Below, in pieces: positions 35,644 to 47,839 of a stretch of DNA of 64,000 nt. Within the stretch, counting starts at the first letter, position 1; the number at the start of each line of letters is the position of its first letter. Made by a program: the position numbers and the translations under genes. The notes beneath the pieces are model-generated. The model had not been told where the DNA came from. It searched no databases and saw nothing but the letters and a program-made list of their open reading frames with translations. The DNA is from Rhizophagus clarus (lineage: Eukaryota > Glomeromycota > Glomeromycetes > Glomerales > Glomeraceae): positions 1-64,000 of the forward strand of contig BLAL01000228.1 in NCBI GenBank assembly GCA_015698045.1, in the 5' to 3' direction.

Positions 35644-37068
35644 ATTAGGCGATACAAAGTGATAAAAATATCCGGCCGGGTCAGTAAATGTATAACAAAA
35701 AAAAAATTTTTTTTTTTTTTAATAATTATATATAGTTGGCCAATAAAATATCTCCATTTAGCATCATGTGATATACCGCCGCATGTATCTTTTAAATTGA
35801 TTGGAAACTACATAAATCTTAAATTTACTAAAATGGCATATTTGATATACTGTATATTATAAATAAATAGAAGTGATAAAAATTTTTACGGGTTCTAAAG
35901 TACTAAAATGAGGTTAAAAAAATTTTGATCATAGAAGATAAAAATATCATTTTTACCACTCAACCGTTAATATCGTTTTTATCAATAATAATTTTAACAA
36001 ACGTATTTTAGTTTTTTTTGTTATAAATTATTAAAAAAACGTTTAAAACGAAGAATCGGTTTTTATTAAAATAAAAACTTATTTTGATTATCAAAGTCAG
36101 TAGAATGAATTCGGGGGTTCTGGCCCGATTTTTTTGTTTCCCATTCGGACAAGATTGTGTACGAATTTGTACTAAATCTAATCTGTACAGTGTACTACCA
36201 CTTCGAAATATACTACTGTATTTGTACTAGAATTTTGCCGTACCACAACCCTATAAAAAGGAACAGTTAATAAATCGTTTCTTTAATTTAATATAATCAA
36301 AGTTTTGAAGAAATTTAAACTTAAACCAGTCCAGTCTGAAAGAAAAATCTATAAAATAAAAGAAGAAATAGTTAATTAATTAATTCTTCAATTAAAAGAA
36401 ATTTATTTCAAAGTAAAATAACATTGAAGCGTACCATTCGAAATCAAATTAAAATAAATAATGCCATACATACTATAACTCGTACATTCAAAGAATTCTG
36501 AATAACCACCTATAAAACTATAAACGAAACAGTTAGTTAATACTTTGTTAAAATAAAAGATTTATTATACAAGGTGCGTCATTTAAAAACAAATCACATA
36601 CTCCAGGTCTTTTCGGTTAATGTAAACCATGCATCCAATATGTAGTAAAAAGAATAGGATTAAAATTATATTATTTCATCAAATAACAATACCTTTATTC
36701 GGAGAATTAGGATTTGCTTCCATATAACTTTTATAATAACCTGTATTTTAATAAAAACAAAAATAAAAATATATTAGATGTATTGTTGAATTAATTATTG
36801 AAGTTTTATAAATAAATAACAAGCAAGAAAAAATAACGAAGAAAAAAAAATTATTATTTTTTTTTTTATAGTAAATATCTTTATGGACAATTAAAAAAAA
36901 TATCTGTATGCTAAGCTAGCATGTGATTTAAAAATATTGTGGACGGTTTTTTTTTAGATTTTTTATTAATCATATTTATTCAATAGGTGAACCGTAATAA
37001 TTTTCTGATTAGTATGAATTCCTTTTATAGTGAGTGTAAAAATAACAAATGATGTATTTTTCGATTGT
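35644..37068. other. Intergenic, no gene seen
   Basis: AT-rich. A stretch near 36,110-36,250 with ordinary composition carries stops in every frame. Confidence 0.5.
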
Positions 37069-37310
37069 GTATGACAAATATGAAGAAACTACCCCTTGGA
37101 GGAAAAATCAAAAGAATACGGTTCAAGGGTTTTATGAAAGAATATCAAGAAGAGAGACGGTTACATTAGCACATTAGATGATATTGGTTTATGGATAGAT
37201 AATAAAATCAATGAGAACTTGCCTCTTCAGGAGGCTCCAGAAGAGCTAGATAGTAATGCGGAGTAGTGGGAAGGAACTCTCATTTTATGGGTGCTCGAGA
37301 TGTTTCTCCC
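37069..37310 (+). pseudogene. Gene fragment, unknown product, one frameshift
   Basis: One frame reads YEETTPWRKNQKNTVQGFYE and runs into a stop near 37,165. A neighbouring frame takes over in DGYISTLDDIGLWIDNKINE and ends with a TAG after EELDSNAE near 37,265, with further open sequence after it. The two parts join naturally if one base is off near 37,155. I do not recognise the family. It faces the protease gene at 37465-38072 tail to tail. Confidence 0.35.
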
Positions 37311-37464
37311 TTGAAACTCGCTACTCCAATTTGCTTCATTTCTTTTTTTCTAAGAAAGTTTTGTTTGAGCTAGTCCTTTTAATTGTGCACATATCTGAAG
37401 ATACTTTATGTAATTACTTTTTATTTACTTAAATACAATATAATTTAGAATAGATCATTTCTTT

Positions 37465-38072
37465 TTATCTATAATATTGTTTCTCAAGCCATTTGCTAAG
37501 GATAAAAGCAATTATAACCAAAAGAATATAATAACTAGTCACTAAGTTGACTTGGTTATCAACATCGATTAGTGCAACTTCAGTCTGTGATGTCTTGAAT
37601 TTGATCGTAAAATACTTTTCATCAAAATCGACGAAAAGTTGTGCTCTATGCATATTCAAGAAATCCGTCCCAAGGATATTAAGATCATGGAAGTTATCTT
37701 CTGAGACATTCACTGAGATTTGTCTTTTGTTGAGTCTCACAGAAATGGGGCTTTTGGATCGGTAACAAACAGCTTGTACGAATTTAATGCTTCTTCACAT
37801 ACGAATGTCCTCGGGGAGCCCGTATCCACAAGGAAATGAACATTTTTGACTCGCCCTTTAATTTCTAGTGTCATCGAGCACAAGGGTCGTTGAAACTCGC
37901 CGAATAATATGCCTTTCACATCGTCCGACTCTTTCATAGTGTTAGAGAGATACTTTTTATAAAGTAACTCCGAAACTTTTTCGTGCAAGTCGTTCGATTT
38001 AACATCCGTTATCAAGACGTCAAGCGCAATGGGAACATACGTAGTATTCGTAGTATTCGTGGTATTATGCAT
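37465..38072 (-). pseudogene. Retropepsin-like aspartic protease gene with a frameshift
   Basis: From the ATG at 38072 the frame reads 111 residues and contains FLVDTGSPRTFVCEEALN, the Asp-Thr-Gly active-site turn of a retroviral-type aspartic protease. It stops at 37739-37737 just after DPKAP. The next frame, starting at the same place, carries NILGTDFLNMH, the Leu-Gly motif of the second half of the retropepsin fold, then a C-terminal hydrophobic helix (SYYILLVIIAFILSKW) that looks like a membrane anchor. The break lies at a run of four G/C bases (37747-37750), so one base lost there explains it; a sequencing error is possible. No reverse transcriptase or integrase adjoins, which suggests a solitary, host-like protease gene rather than an intact retroelement. 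Retropepsins act as dimers. Confidence 0.72.
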
Positions 38073-38826
38073 TTTTATAAGTTGTCGGAGTAAAGAATAA
38101 CTTTCAATAAATTTTATCGCGTTAACTATGATACTGATAATATGTGTGTTTTTGCTTGTTAATAATAATTACGCAATATACGCAATTAATTAGTCATAAA
38201 TTATCCGAATTGCATGTCTTCGGAGGCGTTACATGGGTGACAAATATTTTATCAAGTCACGTGACAGTGAATTTTATGGTGCTGAACTGCGGATTCTGGG
38301 AAAAATGGGATGTCTAAGTGCCATCACGTGATCGAAGAATTCTTTTGGAGTGCTGTTGGGATACTTTATGTGACCGATATGGGGGATGACGGTATCTACG
38401 GAGCCAAGTTTCTCACATCTATATCAAACCGCTCAGAATATGTAAACAAGTCATGAATTTCAAGTCAGTCACGAAATAAATTAGTAAACCACAAAAGCAT
38501 TTAAAGATTATTTGGAATAACTATGTATAGATCCTCATAATACTAGACATATCTTAAAACAATTGAATTTTTTATGCAAAGTTCTCTTTTGAGCTGATCA
38601 CGCATCAACTGCTTTTCAAATTCTTCTGAATCTTTATGAAAGTGTTTTACATGTTGCTCGTGTTGTTTGTCTTATACTTCTATAGCAAATCCATACTGTA
38701 TAGTAGATGTCAAGTTCTAGTCCTTGAGGATGTTTAGATGTTTTTAAGAAGTCTGGTCGGCGGATGCTAGAAATGTTAGTTATGCCTTCATGACATAGAT
38801 TTCACATAATTACCTCTCTCAGTCAC
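38073..38826. other. Upstream region of the protease gene
   Basis: More balanced composition than most of the window, with several cacgtga motifs (38258, 38324). It probably contains the promoter and leader of the minus-strand protease gene; no TATA box is obvious. Confidence 0.4.
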
Positions 38827-39186
38827 TCAGTGAAACTCAGTGAAACCAGATATATCACAAACCCGTATAATAATTATACGAAATTTTACTGCCATCTCCC
38901 GTTGTTCTCGTTGTTCTGCATTTTCTTGTGTCATTCCAGTACTTAGGTAATGATAAAATGCACTGATTCTCCAATGTTTATACGGAAGTGTTTGCATTCC
39001 ATCTAATAAAATCCAACATTTATCATCAAAGGGTGAGGCGGTCTGTTTCTCTACTTCAATAAGAGATATTATATGATCCTTAGTTCTAAACCCGATATTT
39101 TTTGCTTATATTTGTTCTTCGTTGAATAAACATTCCCTATATAATCGTGTCATAGGATCATACTCTTCCTCTTTGAAGTTAGGATC
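38827..39186 (-). pseudogene. Gene fragment, unknown product, one internal stop
   Basis: A minus-strand frame from 39186 to a stop at 38829-38827 reads about 119 codons with one TAA after RLYRECLFNEEQI. It continues with GFRTKDHIISLIEVEKQTAS, DDKCWILLDGMQTLPYKHWR and QENAEQREQREMAVKFRIII. The composition is clearly protein-like and rich in Glu, Trp and Cys. I do not recognise the family. It lies upstream of the protease gene on the same strand, so the two may be parts of one former gene or element, but nothing joins them directly. Confidence 0.5.
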
Positions 39187-41377
39187 TTAAAGAGATTAGA
39201 AGAGCGGTAATAGGCATATTATCTCTGACAGTATTCTCCGTCCCCATCTTGCTCATCCCTTATATCTTGAACCTACGTTACCATTTTCCAAAACATAAAG
39301 GCATAATTTGCACGTATTCCAAAGAATTCAGATATTTAATATATATTCAAAATACTCATTCTTGAATTTACCTATGACGCCCGTATTTTTTAATGCTCGT
39401 TCCCTATTTTCATCGATTATCCATGGAAGTGATTTTACTATTCTCCAGATCTTTAAGAAACTCATCACTATTCCCATTTGTAATTTCCGATTAATCAGAA
39501 CAAATCCATCCTTACCAGTTTGTTTATTCCAAAGTCAGCAAAGGGTTAGCATAAGTAATAATTTAAAGAAAGCTCCCCGAAATGTTTAAACATTTATAAT
39601 TCAAGTATTTGATTATAGTAGATCGTAAATAACGTGTGTAAATACAAATTTAAGGTGTATGTTTATTAAGATAAATAATAACGTGAAATTCATCCAAAAT
39701 AAATAATATTGCTGCGTTAAAAAAAAAAAAAGTTTTTTAAAAATTCATCTATCCATTTTTGGATATGACCGGCAAATTCATTCGCTCATATAAAACAGTA
39801 TTCAAAAATCCACTTTGTTTTTTACTTAAATAAACTTGTAAAACAGGTTTACATTATAATTTTCAAGTTTGTATTAATTATAGTTCTTTATCGAATTAGT
39901 GTGTTCAGGTGATTTGTTGATCAATTAAAATAAAACATCGAAAACTACTGAAAACGATTAGAATACCGCTTATTTGCTCTACTAAAGACACCAAAAAAAA
40001 ATGATTATAAATGTTTTTTTTTTTTAAAAAAAAAAAAAAAAAGAATTTCGTCCTTTTATTTCATTTAAAAATACTTCTAAGAATATCTTTATTTAGAAAA
40101 TAATCCGAATAAACATTTTTTTTTCTATTACTATTTCTAGCTCTAGCTCTTTTTTATTAACCTCTAAAACTTTAAGAATACCTTTATTTAAACACCTGTG
40201 TAAGGTAAAAGTCAGAGAAGCTTTAAAGAAATACTATTCTTTCTAAGTCCTCTGCCTAAAATCTCAGGATCTAAATGAAAAAAAAAAAAAAAAATAGTTA
40301 ACAAGTAAAAAATAGTTAAAAACGAAAAACAAGTAGTCAAAAACAATAAAATAAAATAACAAATATTACCTGTTTACTTATTTGAATTTGGGACTCCGTT
40401 GTTTGATTTTTTAAAAAAAAATAAAAAAAAAAAAAAAATATTCTTTATAATTCTATTGTCCGAAAAGTCCCATTTTCGACGATCCTCCATTTTCTTTTGT
40501 ATTTTCATATAAATGATAACTCTTTTTAGACCAAAGATAGATGGCCTTTCGGCTTATTACATGATTTTTCTAATAATACATTCGTAAAAAAAAATTATAG
40601 TAATATTACTAATAAATAATATCTAATTCCAAGTAAATATTATTTTCTCATGATGATACTGCGCACGTGATGAATCGTAGAAAAATATGTTTCGCTCCGG
40701 ACAATTAATAAGTTTCAGATGCTAGCACTACATGAAGTACCCGGTTCTTTTACAATTTACCCAGTTTAAAAATTGAATAATACCCCGGGTACAATTTCCA
40801 TCCTATTAATAGTACTAAAAGGATTTAATATACGAGAATTTAAATTTGATTTATAATAATTATTAAATATGCTGATTTTTAAATATTGAATAAATAAATC
40901 TACATATTGCATATTCGATGTATTTGAGATCTGAGGTATACATAAGGGGAATACTATAGGCAGTGCTAGACGGTATATTAAAAACTCCTGAAAACTGCAA
41001 TTCAGATTTGCTGCACGCGATTTATTAATTCTGGCCTGAACTATAAATTTTTTGGTTAGAGAATTTAAGTGATGGTAAGATTTTCGCGGATCAGCTTAAT
41101 ATTTCATAGCGGCTAAAGTAATTATATTTTAAAACAAGAAAAATTCGAAATATTGAAAATAAATAAACTTGAAGAAAAGATAATTTATGATGGATAAATT
41201 TTGTTTTAAAAATATTCATTTTTTTTTATAGTGCAGAAAATTCCAAAGACCAGTCTACTGTTTAATTCATCGTTTAAATATTTGAATAAAACATTTTCTT
41301 GCAAAGATACGTTTTAATCAGTTTGTTTATTTTAATAATAACGAATAATAATAAATAAAAATGATAAATAAAAATAT
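39187..41377. other. Intergenic, no gene supported
   Basis: Mostly AT-rich with long A and T runs (for example 40,014-40,043 and 40,275-40,300). At 39,565 the phrase aaagctccccgaaatgttta resembles aaagctccccgacatgttta at 60,085; its meaning is unknown. Confidence 0.45.
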
Positions 41378-41674
41378 ATTTATACTAAATTTATCTACGA
41401 TTGAAAAACATAGAAGAACCATCTAAATTCTAAATTTTCACGAGAACGAAAAGAAATTAAATAAATTTAGTACATTAAAAAAAAAATATATATATATATA
41501 AATGTTCAGTGGATAAAAATGTATATATACATACATACATATATATATATATTATGTATATAATATATATTCATATACTAAATTTATCTACGATTGAAAA
41601 ACAAAGAAGAACTATCTAAATTCTAACATTTTTTCATGAGAACGAAAAAAATTAAATAAATTTAGTACATTAAA
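41378..41674 (+). repeat. Two ~100-bp direct copies separated by TA repeats
   Basis: tactaaatttatctacgatt starts at about 41384 and 41577; both copies end attaaataaatttagtacat. Each copy therefore has inverted ends (actaaatttat / ataaatttagt), so the unit may be a tiny foldback element. A (TA)n stretch of about 90 bases separates them and another follows the second copy; a (taaaa)n run follows near 41,745. Confidence 0.8.
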
Positions 41675-44600
41675 ATATATTCAGCGGGTAATATATATAT
41701 ATATATATATATGTATATAATGTATATAATATATATTTAAGAAAATAAAATAAAATAAAATAAAATAAAATAAAAGAAAAGGAAAAATGGAATGTTTTAA
41801 TTTCGAGCTTTAACAAATTTAACGGGTGTTGTTATACGTAAAAATTATGTACGAATCTCACATTTTCTTACTTATATACGAATGAATTTCGTTTAAACGT
41901 CTCTTAAATTTGAATTAACTAGATTATAAAAATAGAAAATTAGTAATTGAAAAATTTTCACGATTTGTAATTTTCTTAATTCGTTTAACTAACCGGTTTG
42001 TTTGGTTTATTTTAGACTGAATCATAATGATTTGTAATTTTTTTAGTAACTTAACGTATGCTTAGGGTTAATATTCATAATGAAGGTGTCGGAGCTTAAT
42101 ATAATGTTCTTATTTAATGAATTTTTTCAAGACGACTAAATTACAGCTGTTTTTATATTTAAAAATTGAGTTTGCGCAGCATTATGATCTATCCTCATAC
42201 TGTTGACATTTTCAGTAAACTATTGTTATTTCACCACTTTACTGATCAATGAAACGTAAGGGGTTGACGCGTTCATCTTTGTCCAGAAATCTTTTACAAA
42301 GAGAAAAGTTCTTGGCACAATCATTTTATGATGGAACATGAATAGGGAGTCAATAATGATAAACAATATTGATGAATAAACGAGTGTGTTTTTCATTTAT
42401 TCAAATTGAGAAAATATCGAAATAATAATTGCAAAAAACATCTTATTTTATTATTAAAATAGAGATAAAATATACTGTATATTTATTTATATATGCGTAT
42501 TGTGTAAGTATATATTTTTGTATTAAAAAAAGAATAATCAGTATCGAGAATAGTTTTCCATGTAAAAGTAAAAAAAAAGTTGCATTTTTCAAAAATAACT
42601 TGGCTGTATTTAGTAATTGATTAAAATATCGTAAATCGACAATTACGATTTGTTGAATGTATGTGAGTATTAATTATATTAATTAGTTTAAAGATAAAAT
42701 GAATAATAGCAATATATATACGACAAAATAGACGGATAATCTAATTTACTCAATCAAATATAAAAAAAATATATATACATATATTTCAATGAAATATACT
42801 TACAAATCCTGATGTTGATCAATCGGACCCAGAATCAATGGGAAGTGGGAAATTGTGTTTTAAGGAAATTAAAATCAAATAAATTAATTTATCATAAAGA
42901 TCTTTTGCAGATCAAGAATGAGATCATAAATTCTCCGATTTCAATTCCCAGTTGAATTTTTCTCTCAAGTAAAGCCTTTACAGACCTTAATTTTTCGAAA
43001 AAGTATCGAGAAAAAAAAGAAAAAATCGATCAGCGATCGTGTGTCATATAATCTCAACGAATTTCTAAATTTATCTTGGTTTAATTTAAGAACAAGTAAT
43101 TCTTCGAATACATGATTTGAAGCAAGTGTCGTAAGTTTTTTTATTAACCAATAAACATCGAAAAAATTAATTATGTACAGATGTGTTACGTGTATGATAT
43201 TCGTGAAGATCGACAATTTTGTTACAGTAAAATAATTCCTTCTTTGCATAGCGAATCATATTTCATTTTATTTGATAAAATAAAATTTTGTGCCAAGATT
43301 TTCTAATTGAATGTTATTATTAATGAAATTGTCGTAGATTTTTACGTGAATTCTTTGCCAAGATATTGAATTAGTTGGCTTTTGTAGTTTCTCCGGCAAT
43401 CATTCTAATCACTATGATACCTATGTACGATTTTCGCTTTATCTTCGAAATTGCGCAATATGCATTTTCTATTGTATAAATACGACCAAATCAATGATAA
43501 AAAAATTATAATTTATTTATTTATTTTTTTTTGTATATAGTTAAGTAGATAAATAAAATAAATTCAATTATTACCCGAAGGGAAGTTCTAACAATTAGAA
43601 ATATATTAAATACCAAAATTTTATCGAATTTCAATTTTGAGACACCAATTAACCTCCTTAATAAAAGAAAATGTTTGTTTGTCCATATGAATTTCAAAAT
43701 TTCATTGACGCAACTTAATCTTCCATGCACAAGATAATTCGTACACCGAAATAAAGAATTGATAAATTAATCGCTGTTTTAGAAGTTGAAAATTTAGATG
43801 TCTGTAATTAAATATTGAAACAAAATTAATTACAAAATTAATTTACAAATACAACAATACATTATTACCTTTATTACTATTTTTACGAATGAATAACAGT
43901 TAAGTACGATGAATGATCAGCCAAATAAAATTGGAAACCATAATTAAAATCAAATGAGAGGAACGATCATTTATTACGCAGGAGTTGAATTATTTTTTTT
44001 TTTTGAGTTGCAGTTCCATTATCACGAAATATAATATTTGTCATATTGATACATTTGAAAGTCACTTGACGAGTTTTGCCAGTTACTAATAAATTGGTAA
44101 TGAAGATTTGTAACATATCAGTACATAATACATTTTAATTTGGTGAGCGTATATATATTAAGAAAAGTGGGTTATTTGCTAAATTGTTTTTATTTTTATT
44201 CTTATTTTATTTTTTATTTTTTATTTTTTTTTTTTGGTAAAGTTTTTTAGTACTTCACTGATTACAAAATACATTAGTTCCTTTCGTTGACAATTTAAAA
44301 ACGGTAATATACGAGAAAAAGTTATTTAGGAATTAAATTGTCTAAAAATGAATTATGTTTGCTCTTTTAAATACCCTTAATATATGCAGTTGTGATATAC
44401 CAACAGCTAAATTGTTAATAAATAATAAATTAAAAAAATTTAACGTGTTCAAACTGAGGAGACAAACAAATTAATAAACATTCTGTATAAATAATCAGGA
44501 CACCAAAATCTGTTAAAAAAATATGATATAATTATTGAATTCATGATTTCATATATTTTTTTTTTTTAAAAAAAAATAATTTTATTTGAAATTTTATAGT

Positions 44601-45146
44601 CAATAGACTATGAGAAAAATACGTTTCGTCTAAAAAAAAAAAGAAATAATTGAAACGTTAAGTAATGTTTCGTTAAATAAATCAAAAAGAAATGATACCT
44701 ACCAATTTTCCCATTGAGGTCAGAGGCTCTTTTGAAATGGAGGTGAGGTGTTTGTTTTTTTTTTATTGTTTATTGGTTTTTTTTTCGTCTTTAATACTAA
44801 TTTTTCTTTTTTTCTAAGTTTGTCTTTACCTTTCAGACGTGAGATTTCAGTTTAAGGAAAAAGAAAGGATGCGTTAAGTTTAAAAAGTATAGCAGAGTAT
44901 ATAGATGGCCGATTACCTGTATCACATGATTTCATATAAATAGGGGACTCCCGTCATTATATTCATTTATTTATTTTTATTAATTCTCTTATAGTTTCAT
45001 CTTGATTATTAATATACAAATTTTAGTATTTAATCACTAACTTTCGATATATTATTTTCCATGTATTAATATTAATCCAGCAATAGAAAGAAATATGCTA
45101 GTAAATATAATAATATTTGAGAAAAAGCAAACTATAATATTATGGT
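41675..45146. other. Intergenic, no gene supported
   Basis: AT-rich throughout. A TATA-like catataaatagggg at 44,930-44,945 preceded by tcacatga looks like a core promoter, but no reading frame follows within several hundred bases. The sequence could be the start of a non-coding transcript or of a lost gene. Confidence 0.45.
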
Positions 45147-45195
45147 GTAGTTAGTCGAAAAATTCAGCCGAAGGCGCAGTAAATTTTCGGCTAAC
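45147..45195. repeat. Small hairpin repeat
   Basis: gttagtcgaaaaatt at the left is inverted at the right as aattttcggctaac, with cagccgaaggc in the loop; a second ccagccgaaaa copy follows at 45,202. A likely relic of a short foldback element. Confidence 0.55.
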
Positions 45196-45639
45196 AACAC
45201 CCAGCCGAAAAAAATCCATGTTGATCTTGAATATTTTGTTCATTCTTGATTATGCATGTTACAATATTTTTACCATAATTAACTTCAAATTTCTATTGTA
45301 ATACAAAAACTATATGAAAAATTAATCTATGTAATACAGAAAATAGTATTGTTTTAGTTTATAATTCTTTGGTTTTCTTTTTAAAAAATTAAATAGTTTT
45401 TATTTTATTTTATTATTATTTTTTTTTTTTTTTGATTGATTTAATGATATTTGATCTGTATGCTCAATCATAGTTATGAAAAATTATATTATAGGCGCGG
45501 AAAATATTCAATAAAATAGATTTTAAACATAATCAGATAATTTTATTTTTAGTGAGCTTTTTTATTTTGTTATCAAATTTGCTAAATTTACTGAAATACA
45601 TTACTCAATTATGGATTCAGTTCTTGCCAAACTAAACTA

Positions 45640-45870
45640 GAAAATTCCTTGACAAATTACCAGATGAATTTAATTACTATACAGTATATGTATCAATACA
45701 ACTGCTGATGGAAACTGCTTATATAATACAGTATTTTTTTTATTCATGAAAATTCTTTATCAACACAACTTCGTCTATCTACAACACTAGAGATGCTTAT
45801 GAATATCTTGCCTTAGAAATTCTTGGAAAGATTATTCATATTCAGATAAAGAGTTTTTGAGCAAATAATA
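45640..45870 (+). pseudogene. OTU-protease-like fragment
   Basis: Pieces in different frames read PDEFNYYTVYVS, TADGNCLYN and LSTQLRLSTTLEML. The DGNCLY motif resembles the Asp-Gly-x-Cys catalytic turn of OTU-type cysteine proteases, followed by the usual helix rich in Leu and Arg. The catalytic His is not seen. At least two frame changes and several stops separate the pieces, so this is a relic. OTU-like domains also occur in transposon-encoded proteins, so this need not be a host deubiquitinase. Confidence 0.5.
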
Positions 45871-46154
45871 ACAGATATTAATTGAATAATAGTATAATTG
45901 AAATAAATTATTGTTAACATTTATTATAGCTTGAATAAAGTAAAAATTTATTATAAAATTTATTATGTTACTCAATTACTGGTGATGAAAATATATATTA
46001 TTGATAAGGAATGTATGTAAACATGACATTTTCATGACTTTTATTGTACATTTTTTTGGATGATCCGGATGTTTATTAAATAAAATAGCGCCAAATCATA
46101 TGAATATCGTATGAAAGGGATCCGTGTAAAATCCCAACAGGCCAAAATCCCGAT

Positions 46155-46246
46155 GGGTACGAAATCCTGACAACTGGCCCGCATTATGCAGAATTATGCA
46201 GAGTCACGTGATTGTTTTACCAGCGTTAACGTGTCGGGATTTCGTA
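46155..46246. repeat. Imperfect inverted repeat with GGTACGAAATC arms
   Basis: ggtacgaaatcctgac (46156) is inverted at 46231-46246 (gtcgggatttcgtacc) with one mismatch. About 60 bases lie between. It abuts the larger inverted-repeat element that starts at 46274. Confidence 0.7.
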
Positions 46247-46273
46247 CCAGTCCCGTATGAAATAACATATTAT

Positions 46274-47270
46274 CAGTCACTGGACATTTCCAGCGCAGCG
46301 CCAATCACTAATTAAAAATTTTGTACTACATAAATTAGCCTATCTTCATTTGGTTCGAACAGGACAAAGACTTTAACAAAATATAACTTTTTTTACAATA
46401 CATTAGAAGTATCGCGTATGAACTTTCAAATGGCACTAATTTTATTAAAATACCTCACTTCCTTAAATATTTCACTATATAAGATTTTTCTGCAACTTTT
46501 TGAACTTTAAACTGAGATCCTTCTGCCAATATTAGTTCTTTCCAAAAGATTTTTACGTGACGAGTTAACCATTAATATAGTTGTATTGTTGTAAAATTTG
46601 GTTGGAAGTTTATATGTACGTTGTTGAGAAATAGCCGAGAAAGTGAATTCTTTATTATACAGTAAGCGTCAGATCCAAAAAGCGTTTAGTTTACAAACGC
46701 TTCTAAGCTTCACTCAACTTTTTTATACAATATTTATTAAAAAAAATATCAATAATTTAATTTTTAAATAAATTTCTAATTACATGTTTCAAAATAATAT
46801 TCACTAATTAATAACTTTGTTCTATTATCCTTTCCCATATCAGATTTATATGGCAGCCACCAACTTCTAAACTGAATAATATTATTTTCGTTTAAAAACA
46901 AGATCTTAAATAAATTTAGTATAATTTTGAAGACTAAGTTTTGCTTTTATAGTTGTAAAATATTCTATTTAATTATAAATTTATAGTATTTTAACGAAAA
47001 AATGGCCAACTTCAAGGAGAGATTCTTCTAACTTGTCATTAATAAACAACCCTTGAAAAATTATATTGGCGTGTCAGTTAGAACTTGGAGAGTAAGAAAA
47101 AAATTTTTTTACGCATATTTATTGGATAAAAATCAAAGTTTACATGTGACGAAAAAACTAGAAATTTGAATATTTACTAATAAATCATAGTAAAAAAAGT
47201 GATCGACAAGCTGCATATTTAATTAGTAAATCCATTTGACCCCCCTGATTCCGGAAATGTCCAGTGACTG
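46274..47270. mobile_element. 997-bp DNA element with 18-bp perfect TIRs
   Basis: cagtcactggacatttcc at 46274-46291 is perfectly inverted at 47253-47270. TTAT flanks both ends directly (46270-46273 and 47271-47274), a likely 4-base target duplication. The interior is AT-rich, has a hairpin aagcgtttagtttacaaacg near 46,680, and encodes no recognisable transposase. It is therefore best described as a non-autonomous DNA transposon. Confidence 0.82.
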
Positions 47271-47465
47271 TTATTTGAATAATTTTTTTTCATAGGGTAG
47301 AATCCGCTATAGACAACATTTCGATCGGTATAGCGTTATCATCGTGTGAACTAATAAACAGAATAAAAAATAGGATTGTGTTGTTGATCTTTACATTTTC
47401 GGATTTACCCACAAATTTTAAATAAAACTTTTTTATATTAATATGATATAAGAAAAGATTACATG

Positions 47466-47587
47466 TAGGGGTGCTTTTTTTTAGATACGTCACTTAAAAA
47501 GTTGTAACATGTGACGTAACTTAAAATTATCCTATATGAGACGTTACTGACGTAGAAAAGTCACGTCAGTAATGTCTGCACCCCTAA
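47466..47587. mobile_element. 122-bp hAT-type MITE
   Basis: The ends TAGGGGTGC and GCACCCCTA(A) are inverted, and attacatg occurs immediately before (47458-47465) and after (47588-47595) as an 8-base direct repeat. TAGGGGTG ends with 8-base target duplications are typical of hAT transposons. The interior contains cgtcagtaa / ttactgacg inverted pieces. It lies about 250 bases upstream of the small peptide gene. Confidence 0.8.
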
Positions 47588-47745
47588 ATTACATGTAAAT
47601 TTCGATATAGATTAGATTTAATTAGATTTAGAAATACCCCCTTCCTCTTCATTATTTTATTATTTCCCTTTTTGTTACCTTACTAATCTAATAGTAAAAA
47701 AAAAAAATAAGACGATTTTTGTATTGAAAGATTTGCCTTTCGAAA

Positions 47746-47755
47746 TATATAAATA
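47746..47755 (+). promoter_or_regulatory. TATA box of the small secreted peptide gene
   Basis: tatataaata about 90 bases upstream of the ATG at 47840, with no intervening ATG. It is the clearest core promoter of the window. Confidence 0.6.
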
Positions 47756-47839
47756 TAACCTTCAAATTCTTACTTTTGAATAACAGATAAAGCTACTACT
47801 CAAAAAAAAAAAAAAATCCTCTATAACATTCAAATAATC

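Noticed and set aside
47290-47493. Minus-strand 67-residue frame
   Set aside because: Overlaps the border of the hAT-type MITE and has no protein-like pattern.
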